This document shows positions 46,766-56,638 of a DNA stretch of 64,000 nt, in pieces. Numbering within the stretch: the first letter of the stretch is position 1; every line of letters starts with the position of its first letter. Source of the stretch: Ottowia testudinis (GTDB lineage Bacteria; Pseudomonadota; Gammaproteobacteria; Burkholderiales; Burkholderiaceae_C). A program made the translations under genes and the position numbers. The notes beneath the pieces were generated by a model. The model was not told where the DNA came from. It did no database searches and worked only from the letters and a program-made list of their open reading frames with translations. The stretch is from NCBI RefSeq assembly GCF_017498525.1, contig NZ_CP071796.1, forward strand, positions 3,534,001 to 3,598,000, in the 5' to 3' direction.

Positions 46766-47500
46766 ATGACCAACTGGCCCTACCCCTTCTGGATCGCCCA
46801 CCGTGGCGCCGGCCGGCTGGCGCCCGAGAACACGCTGGCCGCGTTCCGCCTCGGCGCGGCGCACGGCTATCGCATGGCCGAATGCGACGTCAAGCTGTCG
46901 GCCGACGGCGTGCCGTTCTTGTTGCACGACGCCACGCTGGAGCGCACCACCCAAGACGCCGGAACGGCCGGCGAGCTGCCTTGGGCCGCGCTCGCACAGC
47001 TCGACGCCGGCGGCTGGCATTCGCGCCAGTACGCGGGCGAGCCGATCCCCACGCTGCAAAACCTCGCCCGGTGGTGCCTGGCCAATGGGCAAATGCTCGA
47101 CATCGAAATCAAGCCCACGCCGGGGCTGGAGGAAAAAACCGGGCAGGTCGTTGCCGAGTTGGCGGGCCACCTGTGGCAAGGTGCCGCCGTGCCGCCGCTG
47201 CTGACGTCCTTCCGGCCCGAATCGCTCCAGGGCGCCTGGCGCGCGGCGCCGCAACTGCCGCGCGGCCTGCTGCTCGACACCCTGTGGGACGGCTGGCTGG
47301 ACATCGCCAAGCAGCTGAAGTGCGCCGCCATCGTCTGCAACCATGCGCTGTGGGATACCGCGCTGGTCGAGCGCGTCCACCGCCTGGGCCTGCGCGCCCT
47401 CAGCTACACCGTGAACGACGAATGGGCGGCCGAGCGGCTGATCGGCCTGGGCACCGACGGCATCGTGACCGACCGGGTGGATCTGTTCAGCCCGGTATAA
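46766..47500 (+). CDS. ugpQ: Glycerophosphodiester phosphodiesterase
   Basis: A 244-residue cytoplasmic enzyme that cleaves glycerophosphodiesters to glycerol-3-phosphate and an alcohol. Catalytic landmarks are IAHRGAGRLAPENTLAAF (His and metal Glu), AECDVKLSADGVPFLLHDATLERTT in order, and MLDIEIKPTPG. VNDEWAAERLIGLGTDGIVTDRVD closes the barrel. No signal peptide is present, as expected for UgpQ, which acts on diesters brought in by the Ugp transporter. It completes the ugpBAECQ set but is separated from ugpC by the dehydrogenase remnant and repeats. Confidence 0.95.
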   Translation: MTNWPYPFWIAHRGAGRLAPENTLAAFRLGAAHGYRMAECDVKLSADGVPFLLHDATLERTTQDAGTAGELPWAALAQLDAGGWHSRQYAGEPIPTLQNLARWCLANGQMLDIEIKPTPGLEEKTGQVVAELAGHLWQGAAVPPLLTSFRPESLQGAWRAAPQLPRGLLLDTLWDGWLDIAKQLKCAAIVCNHALWDTALVERVHRLGLRALSYTVNDEWAAERLIGLGTDGIVTDRVDLFSPV

Positions 47501-47503
47501 CGC

Positions 47504-47776
47504 TCAGCCGCGCCGCGCCAGCCACGCCTGCGTCGTGGCGCTTGCCAACACCAGCGCAGCATAGGTCAGCATGCGTCCGTCGTGACCCGTCAGCACCAGA
47601 CCAGCCAACAGCACGCCCACACCAACCGCAAAATTGATAGCTAGCTGCGCTTTCAAAGCAAGCGCCACCGGCGTTTTTTTATACAAAAGCCGCGCCGCCA
47701 GCACGACGCCCAACGCCACGGCCAGCGCCGGCCACGCAAAGCCCGCCAAATGCCAGATGAAGTCAACCAGGTCCAT
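47504..47776 (-). CDS. Small three-helix membrane protein
   Basis: A 90-residue protein of unknown function. It has three hydrophobic helices (FAWPALAVALGVVLAARLL, INFAVGVGVLLAGLVLTG, MLTYAALVLASATTQAWL). The first loop, YKKTPVALALKAQLAIN, is encoded wholly by a REP-like palindrome lying inside the gene. Either the repeat was captured into an existing membrane gene without breaking the frame, or this loop tolerates change. ATG 47776 is chosen because the frame upstream overlaps the hemA promoter. It is convergent with ugpQ (3 bases between stops) and divergent from hemA. Confidence 0.7.
   Translation of the reverse strand: MDLVDFIWHLAGFAWPALAVALGVVLAARLLYKKTPVALALKAQLAINFAVGVGVLLAGLVLTGHDGRMLTYAALVLASATTQAWLARRG
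47630..47684 (+). repeat. REP-like palindrome, copy 12 (inside a gene)
   Basis: GCAAAATTGATAGCTAGCTG, then CGCTTTCAAAGCAAGCGCCACCGGCG and seven T. It has the usual shoulder, core and T tail but lies within the small membrane-protein gene on the other strand. Confidence 0.75.
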
Positions 47777-47856
47777 AGCGGTGAAGTTCTTGATGCGGGT
47801 CAAGCCTGAAGCCCATCGCGGGCCACGAACGAGCGCCAAATTTTATAATCGCCGCC

Positions 47857-49134
47857 ATGGCTGTCTGGGCGTTGGGATTGAACCACCACACCGCGCCGCT
47901 TGATCTGCGCGGGCGGTTTGCGTTCGCGCTTGATCAAATGGCGCCCGCGCTGCACGGGCTGCGCCAGTCGCACCTGCGCCATCCCGAAGCGGCCATCCTT
48001 TCCACCTGCAACCGCACCGAGGTCTATTGCGCATCGGACAACGTCCAGATTGACCACACCCTGGGCTGGCTGGCACAGGCAGGCGATGTGCCCGCCCACG
48101 CGCTGCGCGACCACGCCTACGTGCTGCAGGACGGCCAGGCCGCGCGCCACGCCTTTCGCGTCGCCAGCGGGCTAGACAGCATGGTGCTCGGCGAGCCACA
48201 GATCCTGGGTCAGATGAAAAGCGCCGTGCGCGCCGCCGAGGATGCGGGTGCATTGGGCCAAACGCTGAACCAGCTTTTTCAGCGCAGCTTTGCCGTGGCC
48301 AAGCAGGTGCGTTCATCCACCGAGATTGGCGCCCACTCCATCAGCATGGCCGCCGCCGCCGTGCGCTTGGCCGGCAACCTGTTCGAGGACTTGGCGCAAA
48401 TCCGCGTGCTGTTTGTCGGCGCCGGCGAAATGATCGAGTTGGCGGCCACTCACTTTGCCGCCAAGAACCCAAAATCCATCGCCATCGCCAACCGCACGCT
48501 GGAGCGCGGCGAAAAACTCGCCGGCCGCATGGGCGCCGAGGTCATGCGTCTGGCGGACCTGCCCGAGCGTCTGCACGAGTTCGATGCGGTGGTCAGCTGC
48601 ACCGCCAGCACCCTGCCCATCATTGGCCTCGGCGCCGTCGAGCGCGCCCTCAAGAAGCGCCGCCACCGCCCCATCTTCATGGTCGATCTGGCCGTGCCGC
48701 GCGACATCGAGCCCGAAGTCAAGGCGCTGCAGGACGTATACCTGTACACCGTCGACGACCTGGCCCAGGTCGTGCAAACCGGCCACGCCAACCGCCAAGC
48801 CGCCGTGGCGCAGGCCGAAGCCATCATCGATGCCGGTGTGCAAAGCTTCATGCACTGGGTCGACCAACGCGACCCGGCCCGCGGCGTAGTCCCGCTGATC
48901 CAGCAACTCAACGCACAGGCCGACGAGTGGCGCGCTGTCGAACTCGCCCGCGCGCGCAAGCGCCTGGCCAAAGGCGAAGACGTTGAAGCCGTGCTGGAGG
49001 CCCTGTCGCGAGGGCTGACGCAGAAGATGTTGCATGGGGCGATGGCGGAGCTGCGGGGAGGCGATGCCGCAGCGCGCGATGCCACGGCTCAATCAATTGC
49101 ACGGATGTTCCTGCGCGGCAATCCTTCTGCATAG
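47857..49134 (+). CDS. hemA: Glutamyl-tRNA reductase
   Basis: This enzyme reduces glutamyl-tRNA to glutamate-1-semialdehyde, the first step of tetrapyrrole synthesis. The product has 425 residues. The N-terminal domain has [17 protein letters not shown], the catalytic Cys in [12 protein letters not shown], and [18 protein letters not shown]. The NADPH domain shows [17 protein letters not shown] and [30 protein letters not shown] and a C-terminal dimerisation region ([14 protein letters not shown]) follow. In many betaproteobacteria prfA and prmC come next; here a pilin cluster of about 7.2 kb intervenes. Confidence 0.97.
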   Translation: MAVWALGLNHHTAPLDLRGRFAFALDQMAPALHGLRQSHLRHPEAAILSTCNRTEVYCASDNVQIDHTLGWLAQAGDVPAHALRDHAYVLQDGQAARHAFRVASGLDSMVLGEPQILGQMKSAVRAAEDAGALGQTLNQLFQRSFAVAKQVRSSTEIGAHSISMAAAAVRLAGNLFEDLAQIRVLFVGAGEMIELAATHFAAKNPKSIAIANRTLERGEKLAGRMGAEVMRLADLPERLHEFDAVVSCTASTLPIIGLGAVERALKKRRHRPIFMVDLAVPRDIEPEVKALQDVYLYTVDDLAQVVQTGHANRQAAVAQAEAIIDAGVQSFMHWVDQRDPARGVVPLIQQLNAQADEWRAVELARARKRLAKGEDVEAVLEALSRGLTQKMLHGAMAELRGGDAAARDATAQSIARMFLRGNPSA

Positions 49135-49290
49135 CTTTCCTTTTCAAGGTTAGGGGCCAGGTGAAGGCCGCCGCCCCGTGACCACCGCCATCACCACCGT
49201 TCAGCACGCACGGTGCACCGCTGATCGGCATTGATCTAGACAAAGGCCACGCTTGTTGCGACCCTAGCGCTCTACTACTACAACAGCGCC

Positions 49291-49893
49291 ATGTTTCGCA
49301 TCATGAAAATTTTAGCGGCATTCCAACCTTCAGCGTGTTTACGCGCGGGTTCGACGCGCACGGCTTCTAAAGGGTTCACGGCCATCGAGCTCTTGGTGGT
49401 CATTTCCATCTTAGGCATTCTTGCAGCGCTGGCAGCACCCAGCTTCACACCTTTGATGGAGCGCTGGCGAGTACGACAAGTCAACGAAGCGCTGCAATCT
49501 TCTCTTTATTTAGCCCGGTCTGAAGCGATTAAGCGCGGCGGCAACGTTGTGGTGAAAAAGCTCCCCAACAACACTAATAACTGCACCACGGCAAGCGGGA
49601 CGAATGATTGGGGCTGCGGCTGGGTTGTTTGCGACGCCAGCGCGAACGCAACTTGCAACCCGAGTGGCACCATTTTGCAACGTTATGACGCCCCCCCCAA
49701 AGTGGAGGTAACGCGCTCCGCTGGAGGTGAAACCATCACCATTGATCGGTGGGGTGCGGTTACGACATACATCGGGATCAGTGTTGTCCCTCAAGGCAAA
49801 CCCACCACCGATCCTGCCACACGCGGCGTATGCATGAGCTCTGGCGGGCGCATCCGGGCCACCTTGCCAGAAGACACGCCGTGTACGAGTTGA
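49291..49893 (+). CDS. fimT: Minor type IV pilin, GspH/FimT family
   Basis: A 200-residue pseudopilin. The prepilin cleavage site is KG|FTAIELLVVISILGILAAL, with Glu at +5, after an unusually long leader (about 27 residues; a second ATG at 49303 shortens it). The C-terminal GspH-type domain has LARSEAIKRGGNVVV and four cysteines (TNDWGCGWVVCD and others) that could form disulfides. It is the first of six clustered pilin genes that are visibly richer in A+T than their surroundings. Minor pilins of this type help start pilus assembly. Confidence 0.9.
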   Translation: MFRIMKILAAFQPSACLRAGSTRTASKGFTAIELLVVISILGILAALAAPSFTPLMERWRVRQVNEALQSSLYLARSEAIKRGGNVVVKKLPNNTNNCTTASGTNDWGCGWVVCDASANATCNPSGTILQRYDAPPKVEVTRSAGGETITIDRWGAVTTYIGISVVPQGKPTTDPATRGVCMSSGGRIRATLPEDTPCTS

Positions 49894-49895
49894 TT

Positions 49896-50585
49896 ATGCT
49901 TGCCATGAAATCCAATATGTCTCTCACCAAACCAGAACAAGGTATTGCATTGCTTGAAGCCCTTGTCGCCCTGATCGTGGTGGCGCTGGGCCTACTGGGC
50001 ATACTAGGTCTGCAAACGCGAACCTTGGCTGATACCCAAACCGGCGTCCGTCAGGCCCAAGCGATTCGGCTGATCGAAAATCTCAGCGAACGCATACGGC
50101 TGAATCCCAACTCAGTTAGCCAGGAAGTCGCCGACAGCTACATCACTGATTGGGGCGATGCCACCGAATCCAACTGTGATGCGGGCTGCACTCCTGCTGA
50201 TCTAGCCAAATTTGACGTTTCAAGCTGGAAGACAACAGTTAAAAACACGCTTCCGTTGTCGGATGCCAAGGTTTTTTATGTAAATGATGAGAATGGCGTC
50301 GCGGCAGGAAATCGCAGGCAGGTTGGCGTAATGATTTCCTGGCGTGAAAACGAGCGAAATCAGGCGGGCACCAGCAGCGCTGACCAATCAAGTTATCTAA
50401 AATATTTCCATCTCAAAAGTAAAGATGCTGGAGGTGGAGCCGTGAGCTGCCCAAGCGACCGAAGCTGCCACCTGCAGTTCATCCAGTTGGCAACACGCTG
50501 CGTTGCCAACCGCTCTGGGGGAGCATCAGATATTCGATTTTTTTGTGCAGACGGCGGTATATTAAAGCTACCGGCCGCACCCTGA
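49896..50585 (+). CDS. pilV: Type IV pilus modification protein PilV
   Basis: A 229-residue minor pilin. The cleavage site is EQG|IALLEALVALIVVALGLLGI, with Glu at +5. The RLIENLSERIRLNPNSV region after the N-terminal helix is typical of PilV. Cys pairs (NCDAGCTP, SCPSDRSCHL) suggest disulfides. It begins 2 bases after the fimT stop; two further in-frame ATGs (49905, 49917) are possible starts and give shorter leaders. Minor pilins PilV, PilW and PilX with PilY1 form the priming complex at the pilus tip. Confidence 0.92.
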   Translation: MLAMKSNMSLTKPEQGIALLEALVALIVVALGLLGILGLQTRTLADTQTGVRQAQAIRLIENLSERIRLNPNSVSQEVADSYITDWGDATESNCDAGCTPADLAKFDVSSWKTTVKNTLPLSDAKVFYVNDENGVAAGNRRQVGVMISWRENERNQAGTSSADQSSYLKYFHLKSKDAGGGAVSCPSDRSCHLQFIQLATRCVANRSGGASDIRFFCADGGILKLPAAP

Positions 50586-50657
50586 TCATCAGTAACTGAA
50601 GTTCTATAATTGAAACGTTAATCTAATTTCAGATTAGCCATCGTGGGCATCGGACAT

Positions 50658-51536
50658 ATGCAAACAATTCAAAAATACCAGAGAATTCGTCGATCAACAC
50701 CGAGGGCATACTTTCAGCAGGGTGTCACATTGATCGAATTGATGATCGGCATCACCCTGGGGCTGATGGTTGTCGCAGTTGGAACGGGTGCCATTTTGGT
50801 ATCACGCAATTATTCAAGCACCATTTCAGACGCGACCCAGTTACAGCAACAGGCGGCCTACGCTTTTCGAGTGATTGGCCAGCAAGCTCGACAGGCAGGA
50901 TCGCTGGAACTCAACCTTGCGACCAACAGCGCCGATGGCAGTTTGGGCACCGTGGATCCCTCCGACCCCGTTGGGTTTGCGGTGAAATATGCTAACTTTG
51001 GGCAAATAATAAGCGGAATAGACGCGCCTGGCGCAACCGAGTATTCCTTGACGCTCGGTCAGCAAAACTATTTCGAAAAACAGGTCGATGCAGCTGCTGA
51101 AAGAACACTGTTCCGCGACTGTTTAGGCAAAGGTGGTGGCAAAGATGCCGATGAAAACTACTTACCCGTCATTAGCCGGTTTGCACTTCGCAATAATAGC
51201 TTGATGTGTGCTGGCGTAGCTTCTACCGCAGGAGACGCCGGCATACCACAGTCCCTCATCCAAAACGTGAGCGACTTTCAGGTTCGATATCACATTCAGG
51301 AAAATACCGCAGGCGGCAACCCTACAATCAAAAAGGTGAATGCCGCCGGAGTGACCAATTGGGGCAGCGTATTTGCGATCGAAGTGTGCCTGGACATGGT
51401 TGGCGATCAATCGATCGACTTACCCAGCACATCCAAATACGTCAATTGCTCTGGTGATGAGGTTTCGTACAACAAACGCATTCATCAATTATTCCGCAAC
51501 GTGTACCAGATTCGCAGTCAAGGCATCCTGAGTTAA
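50658..51536 (+). CDS. pilW: Type IV pilus minor pilin PilW
   Basis: A 292-residue minor pilin. The cleavage site is QQG|VTLIELMIGITLGLMVVAVG. A large beta-rich domain follows, with AYAFRVIGQQARQAGSLEL, a segment common in PilW, and cysteines towards the C-terminus. The C-terminal FRNVYQIRSQGILS is also typical. ATG 50658 is preferred; a GTG at 50643 adds five residues. It sits between pilV and pilX in the usual order. Confidence 0.91.
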   Translation: MQTIQKYQRIRRSTPRAYFQQGVTLIELMIGITLGLMVVAVGTGAILVSRNYSSTISDATQLQQQAAYAFRVIGQQARQAGSLELNLATNSADGSLGTVDPSDPVGFAVKYANFGQIISGIDAPGATEYSLTLGQQNYFEKQVDAAAERTLFRDCLGKGGGKDADENYLPVISRFALRNNSLMCAGVASTAGDAGIPQSLIQNVSDFQVRYHIQENTAGGNPTIKKVNAAGVTNWGSVFAIEVCLDMVGDQSIDLPSTSKYVNCSGDEVSYNKRIHQLFRNVYQIRSQGILS

Positions 51537-51575
51537 AGCGGTAACATTTAACTGTATCCAATCAAAAATTTAACC

Positions 51576-52346
51576 ATGCCACCTCGCAGAACTCTAACCC
51601 TTGCTCCAACCAGGCGCCGCCAGCACGGCATATCGCTATTCGTAGTTCTGATTTTGGTTATGCTGGCCATGTTGTTAGCGCTGTGGGCATCACGCTCCGC
51701 GCTGTTCAACCAGATGATCGTGGGTAATGATGCAGACTATCAGCGTGCTTTTGCCGCTGCTCAAGCGATGCTGCAGGATGCCGAACTGGATGTGCTTCGC
51801 AAAAATCCGGATGGTTCGGTCTGCACCAAGGACGCAAGCAAGCCGAAGGTTTGCCGTAGTCCGGGGGCTGGAGTGTTATACCCGCCGGTAGGGGCAGAAG
51901 ACGTGGGCCCATTGGTGGCGACACTAAGTGCCGTGGCCGATACCCAATGCAAAGATGGTTTGTGCAGCAAGCGAGTGGCTGCGCAGGATTTTTGGGCCGA
52001 CAGCGCACTGATGGCCAAGCTACAAAAGTCGTCTGTGGGGGCAAGATACGGCGAATATACGGGCGCGAAGATTTCGACGAGCACCAGCGAATTGGGGGCC
52101 GAAGGCAACGCCATTCTTAACCAAACGGGTGATGGCAACGTCGGCGCATGGTATTGGACCGAGGTATTGCCTTACACAGGAACCGCCACCAGCGGAGGCC
52201 TCATTGTCGGGAATGACAAAAATCTGCTCCCCCTGAACGTCAACCCATTGGTGGTATATAGAGTCACCGCAGTTGCCTATGGCCGAAAAAATGGCACCCG
52301 AGTCGTACTTCAGCAAACATTTGCACCACAAAAGCTAAAAGACTGA
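51576..52346 (+). CDS. pilX: Type IV pilus assembly protein PilX
   Basis: A 256-residue minor pilin-like protein. QHG|ISLFVVLILVMLAMLLALW is the processing site and helix; as usual for PilX, no Glu is at +5. The next part, LFNQMIVGNDADYQRAFAAAQAMLQDAE, matches the PilX N-terminal domain in pattern. The C-terminal domain ends VYRVTAVAYGRKNGTRVVLQ. It is followed by pilY1 after 25 bases. Confidence 0.9.
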   Translation: MPPRRTLTLAPTRRRQHGISLFVVLILVMLAMLLALWASRSALFNQMIVGNDADYQRAFAAAQAMLQDAELDVLRKNPDGSVCTKDASKPKVCRSPGAGVLYPPVGAEDVGPLVATLSAVADTQCKDGLCSKRVAAQDFWADSALMAKLQKSSVGARYGEYTGAKISTSTSELGAEGNAILNQTGDGNVGAWYWTEVLPYTGTATSGGLIVGNDKNLLPLNVNPLVVYRVTAVAYGRKNGTRVVLQQTFAPQKLKD

Positions 52347-52371
52347 CACCAAATCCGCAGGAGATAGCCAC

Positions 52372-55300
52372 ATGCATAAAAGAACCAAACTCTATCGAGC
52401 ACTATTCGCCACGCCCCTTGCCCTGTTTTTATCGCCGTTTGCTACACCCGCACTTGGTGCTCCCCTCAGCTTTCCCGACACACCTCCAGGCACCGGATTT
52501 AAACCTCCAAAGCCCAACGTCATCATGTCATTTGATAACTCGGGGAGCATGGCATATGATGTTGAGGGCTGCAAAACCTATGAATGGTTCCAGGCTGGGT
52601 ACGATGGCGGCCTTACAGGCAGCAACTATAAGCTCGATGGCGATCAGCTTTATATAAATGTCAACGTTAGGCAAAGCAACTGTTTATACGAAGAGGACAG
52701 CGGCAGTTACAATACCGCCGACAATGCTGGAGGCTGGTATGATTTTAGAACCTATTCATTTGGCACGGGCAGCTATTATAAAGCAAAGCCAGGAAAAAGC
52801 AGAATAAAGACGCTCAAAGAATCGCTCGGCCAAGTTATGAGAGATTCTTCTATTATTGCAGAGGGATCGATTCGCTTGGCGTGGCAAGCAATGTGGAATA
52901 ATGGGGAGACCGTCGACGCATACAGGCTGACTCGCGGCGCCGCGAACTCTATGAAGATTTATAAAGATGACGCCGCGTCCGGCTTCCAACATAAATCTAC
53001 ATTTTTATCCTACCTGGATTCTCTAACCCCAAAATCCGGCACCCCATCGCATCGACTGATGATGCAAGCATTCAATTATATGAGCAATACCACCAAGGAC
53101 AAAAATAGTCCTTGGGCCAAGGATCCAAGTATATCAGAGGGCGACAAAACAAAAGACTATCTTTCATGCCGACGTGCCTACCATATTTTTCTAACCGATG
53201 GTGCTTGGAACAGTCAGCTCAAGGACTACTGGAATACAAATCCCAGATGCACCGTCTACAATTCAAGCGGCATTTGCCAGCCGGTGGAGGCGTTTCCTGG
53301 ATTTTTTCCAACAGAAAAAATGGATACCGACTCATTCGCCTTGCCGGACGGGACGAACTCTTATGATCCATCGCAAGCTTACGCCAGAATCTTCAAAGGC
53401 AGTGATAATGGCACACTTGCTGACTGGGCGTTCAGAAGTTGGGCCACTGACCTACAACCCGGAATTGATAACAATATTGAACCAAAACCTGAGTATGTCA
53501 ATGCGCCAGCAAGTTCGACCATAGGGAGCACAACGGTTCCAAAATTTTGGGATCCGAAATTCGACCCTGCAACATGGCAGCATCTAACTACTTATTCCAT
53601 TGGTTACAGCAAGAGCGCTTACTCGTGGGCCGCTGAGCCCGCTTTTGACAGAACGTGGGAGAGCGCAGGAAGTTCCGTACTTGCAAACACTTACGGCGGG
53701 GATTTTCTTAAATTCTACAGCTCTACGCCTTCCATTACATGGCCTACCTTGAATGTCCTCACTACCAACGAAGACAATCGACAGTCCGATTTATGGCATA
53801 TGGCATTGAATGGCCGCGGCAAATTTTACCCTGTGGACAGCGGCGCACGCTTGACGGCAGCGTTCACAGAGATTTTTAAAACAATCGGCGATGACACTAA
53901 GCCGGGCTCCACAAGCACAACCGCAAGCGGGTCCAGCAATGTGCATAACGACTTGGGTCAGTTCACTGCGGTATTCGAATCCACAAAGGCTTGGAAAGGC
54001 TATGTGACCGCCGCAACTTTGGACAAGGACGGGAATACCTCTCCCAAGGCGAGTTGGGGTACGGTAGGCAGTCCTGCGCAGCCAATGTCGACTGCGGACA
54101 AGTTGGACGCACTGACTGCCGCGCAAATCAACTCTCGATTGATTTTGACCACCAATGATGCAACCAATACGGGCGTCTCGTTTGCCTGGAATTCCGATGC
54201 ATCTCTTTTGAGTGACGCCCAAAAAGCGTTTTTCACCGAAGGGGGCGCGGTGACGGATACAGTGGCTGAAAACCGCGTCAACTTCATTCGAGGTGATCGA
54301 TCAAATGAAGATGGCACGGGCTACCGCAAGCGGCAATCCCGGCAAGGCGACATCGTTAATTCAACGATTTGGTACGCAGGCAAACCTGCCAGCAACTTTA
54401 GTTACTCGGGTTATCGCGATTTTGCAAATAGCAAATCTTCGCGCACCCCGATGATATATGTCGGCGGCAATGATGGCATGCTGCATGGTTTCTCAGCCGA
54501 TGATGGGGCGGAGAAGATCGCTTATGTCCCGAAAGGCGTTATGGCTGCATTGCCAAGCCTCACAAAACCAAGTTACGGGCATCAGTTTTTTGTGGATGGT
54601 TCACCGTTTGCAGGGGATGTCGATGCAGGCGGCGCTGGCAGTCCTGATTGGCGTACGCTGTTGGTGGGTACTTTAGGTGCTGGGGGCCGGGGTTATTTCG
54701 TGCTCAACGTTACCGACCCATCCAACTTCATTGTCGGCAACGCCGCAAGCTTGGTCGTGCTGGACAGCACTTTAAAACCCCGCGTTGACGGTGTGGCGGA
54801 CCCCACGGGTACGGACCCGGACATGGGCCACATTTTTAGCGCGCCGGTGCCGCACGAGTTTTACCCAATGCGCGCATCACAGATCGTCCGCATGAACAAT
54901 GGGCGATGGGCCGTAGTGCTTGGCAACGGCTATAACAGCGCTAATGAACAACCTGTTTTGTATATTCAATACCTTACTGGCGATAAGAGCGTGAAAAAGT
55001 TGCGCGCCATAAAGGCCGGATCCACCACGGACACCACCGAAAACAAGACTAGCAACGGCTTATCGGCGCCACGCCTGGTGGATATCAATGGGGATGATTC
55101 ACCAGATGTCATCTACGCTGGTGATTTGAAGGGCAACTTGTGGAAGTTCGACGTCTCAAGCAGTGAAGATTCCGAATGGGACGTAGCGTTTTCCGGCGCG
55201 CCGCTTTTTACGGCCTATGCACGCAGTGCGACAGGCGGCGTGACGGCTGTTCGCCAGCCAATTACTGCTGCGCCCACCGTGCGTCCCAATCCGAATGGCC

Positions 55301-56061
55301 TTGGAATGATGGTTGCCTTTGGCACTGGGCGCAACCTTACATTGGCGGATCGGTCCAACAAGGACGCGCAAAGCATATATTCGGTTCTGGACAACACGCA
55401 CTACAAAAAGAGGACTAATCCCAAGTTGATAGAGGTGCATCCCGGTGAAAGCTGCAGCGGTGCGCCCGCCTCGTGTATAAAAGCTCCGACACCTGCCGTA
55501 CTGACCAGCAGTTCAAAGCTCATCAGCCAGAGCATTGGTACCACAGTGATGGCTGGTGCAGGCGTGAGTGCTGGGACGGATTTCTGGACAGGAAGCAAGA
55601 ATCCGGTGAACTGGTCTGACACGGAAGTCAAAGGCTGGTACATGAATCTTCCGGAACCAGGCGAGCGTTTGCTCACGCCAATGAACTTCTACGATGGCAG
55701 CAACATCATGACCGTGCAGTCACGGGTGCCGGCCAGCGGCTCTGGCGATTTGCTGGACGAAACCTGCACGGCTCAATCGCTTGGCTCGAAGCAGTACCTT
55801 ACCCTCATCAACATCATGAATGGCTGGCCTGCCAGCGTTCCACTCATGGATAAAAATGGCGATAAATCTTATTCAACCGCTGACGGAGGTGCGATGCGAA
55901 TGTCTTTATTGCCAGACAGCGCCAACTTCACAAAAGCCGAAGATACCACTCTGGTTACCAGCACAGGGATTAATGAAAAAGGCCAGATTATCAAGCGTAA
56001 AAACCTCCTTAATTTGATGCCGATCCAAGCCGTGCGTCCAAGCTGGCGTCAGCTTCAATAA
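52372..56061 (+). CDS. pilY1: PilY1-type pilus-tip adhesin
   Basis: A 1229-residue secreted protein that caps the pilus and supports assembly, adhesion and surface sensing. A signal peptide ([23 protein letters not shown]) is followed by a VWA-like N-terminal half starting [16 protein letters not shown], with a DxSxS metal site at Asp55. The C-terminal half is the PilC/PilY1 beta-propeller ([36 protein letters not shown]). A calcium loop DINGDDSPD lies at 904-912, and DKNGDKS later is a second possible site. The gene is AT-rich against the rest of the window, most strongly in its first half. Confidence 0.94.
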   Translation: MHKRTKLYRALFATPLALFLSPFATPALGAPLSFPDTPPGTGFKPPKPNVIMSFDNSGSMAYDVEGCKTYEWFQAGYDGGLTGSNYKLDGDQLYINVNVRQSNCLYEEDSGSYNTADNAGGWYDFRTYSFGTGSYYKAKPGKSRIKTLKESLGQVMRDSSIIAEGSIRLAWQAMWNNGETVDAYRLTRGAANSMKIYKDDAASGFQHKSTFLSYLDSLTPKSGTPSHRLMMQAFNYMSNTTKDKNSPWAKDPSISEGDKTKDYLSCRRAYHIFLTDGAWNSQLKDYWNTNPRCTVYNSSGICQPVEAFPGFFPTEKMDTDSFALPDGTNSYDPSQAYARIFKGSDNGTLADWAFRSWATDLQPGIDNNIEPKPEYVNAPASSTIGSTTVPKFWDPKFDPATWQHLTTYSIGYSKSAYSWAAEPAFDRTWESAGSSVLANTYGGDFLKFYSSTPSITWPTLNVLTTNEDNRQSDLWHMALNGRGKFYPVDSGARLTAAFTEIFKTIGDDTKPGSTSTTASGSSNVHNDLGQFTAVFESTKAWKGYVTAATLDKDGNTSPKASWGTVGSPAQPMSTADKLDALTAAQINSRLILTTNDATNTGVSFAWNSDASLLSDAQKAFFTEGGAVTDTVAENRVNFIRGDRSNEDGTGYRKRQSRQGDIVNSTIWYAGKPASNFSYSGYRDFANSKSSRTPMIYVGGNDGMLHGFSADDGAEKIAYVPKGVMAALPSLTKPSYGHQFFVDGSPFAGDVDAGGAGSPDWRTLLVGTLGAGGRGYFVLNVTDPSNFIVGNAASLVVLDSTLKPRVDGVADPTGTDPDMGHIFSAPVPHEFYPMRASQIVRMNNGRWAVVLGNGYNSANEQPVLYIQYLTGDKSVKKLRAIKAGSTTDTTENKTSNGLSAPRLVDINGDDSPDVIYAGDLKGNLWKFDVSSSEDSEWDVAFSGAPLFTAYARSATGGVTAVRQPITAAPTVRPNPNGLGMMVAFGTGRNLTLADRSNKDAQSIYSVLDNTHYKKRTNPKLIEVHPGESCSGAPASCIKAPTPAVLTSSSKLISQSIGTTVMAGAGVSAGTDFWTGSKNPVNWSDTEVKGWYMNLPEPGERLLTPMNFYDGSNIMTVQSRVPASGSGDLLDETCTAQSLGSKQYLTLINIMNGWPASVPLMDKNGDKSYSTADGGAMRMSLLPDSANFTKAEDTTLVTSTGINEKGQIIKRKNLLNLMPIQAVRPSWRQLQ

Positions 56062-56075
56062 TCAGGAGAACTGCA

Positions 56076-56519
56076 ATGCAAGCGATAACATCAAATTCCG
56101 CATCGATGACTGGTCAACGCCAAGGAGGATTCACGCTTATCGAATTGATGATCGTGGTGGCAGTGGTAGGGATTTTGTCGGCGATTGCCTACCCTTCCTA
56201 TCAAGAATACATTCGCCGTGGTCATCGTGCGGAAGCCAAGTCTGCGCTGTTGCAGGCCAATCAGTGGATGGAACGCGCTGCCACTGCCCAAGGTACTTAT
56301 CCGACGGGGGCATTGCCTGCCGGGCTGACCACGGTGCCTGGCGATCGTTACACCATCAGCGCGAGCTCCGCCGATGGCGCGGCCTTCACACTGACGGCCA
56401 CACCGAAGGGCTCGCAAGTCGGTGACAGATGTGGCAACTTTACGCTCACCAACACAGGTCTTCGAGGTGCCAACGGCGCTACCACCGGCACCATCGTCAC
56501 CGATTGCTGGGGCAAATAA
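56076..56519 (+). CDS. pilE: Type IV pilin PilE
   Basis: A 147-residue type IVa pilin, probably a minor one here since it follows pilY1. The cleavage site is [23 protein letters not shown], with Glu at +5. The helix ends in [20 protein letters not shown], typical of PilE-type pilins. [12 protein letters not shown] and TDCWGK at the C-terminus give the disulfide-bound D-region. GGAG lies before the ATG. Two terminator-like hairpins follow and separate it from prfA. Confidence 0.93.
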   Translation: MQAITSNSASMTGQRQGGFTLIELMIVVAVVGILSAIAYPSYQEYIRRGHRAEAKSALLQANQWMERAATAQGTYPTGALPAGLTTVPGDRYTISASSADGAAFTLTATPKGSQVGDRCGNFTLTNTGLRGANGATTGTIVTDCWGK

Positions 56520-56543
56520 AGTAAAGTCGGCCGACCATCACAA

Positions 56544-56584
56544 AAAGGGGGCGCCCAAGCTGGTTAGGCGTCCCCTTTGTTTTA
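56544..56584 (+). terminator. Terminator after pilE
   Basis: AAAGGGGGCGCC pairs with GGCGTCCCCTTT (one G-U), with a loop of 11 bases, and a T-rich stretch follows (TGTTTTA). It ends the pilin operon. Confidence 0.8.
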
Positions 56585-56592
56585 CGCACTCA

Positions 56593-56618
56593 AGCTGGTT
56601 GATCAACCGGCTTTTTCG
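56593..56618 (+). terminator. Second hairpin before prfA
   Basis: AGCTGGTTGATCAACCGGCT is a near-perfect palindrome followed by TTTTTCGTTTTTT. It may be a backup terminator for the pilin genes. It lies only 21-26 bases before the prfA ATG. Confidence 0.65.
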
Positions 56619-56638
56619 TTTTTTGACAATTCGGCCCG

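Noticed and set aside
49135-56638. Prophage or integrative element as the source of the pilin cluster
   Set aside because: No integrase, tRNA target, direct repeats or phage genes are visible at either boundary; transfer is inferred from composition and gene order only.
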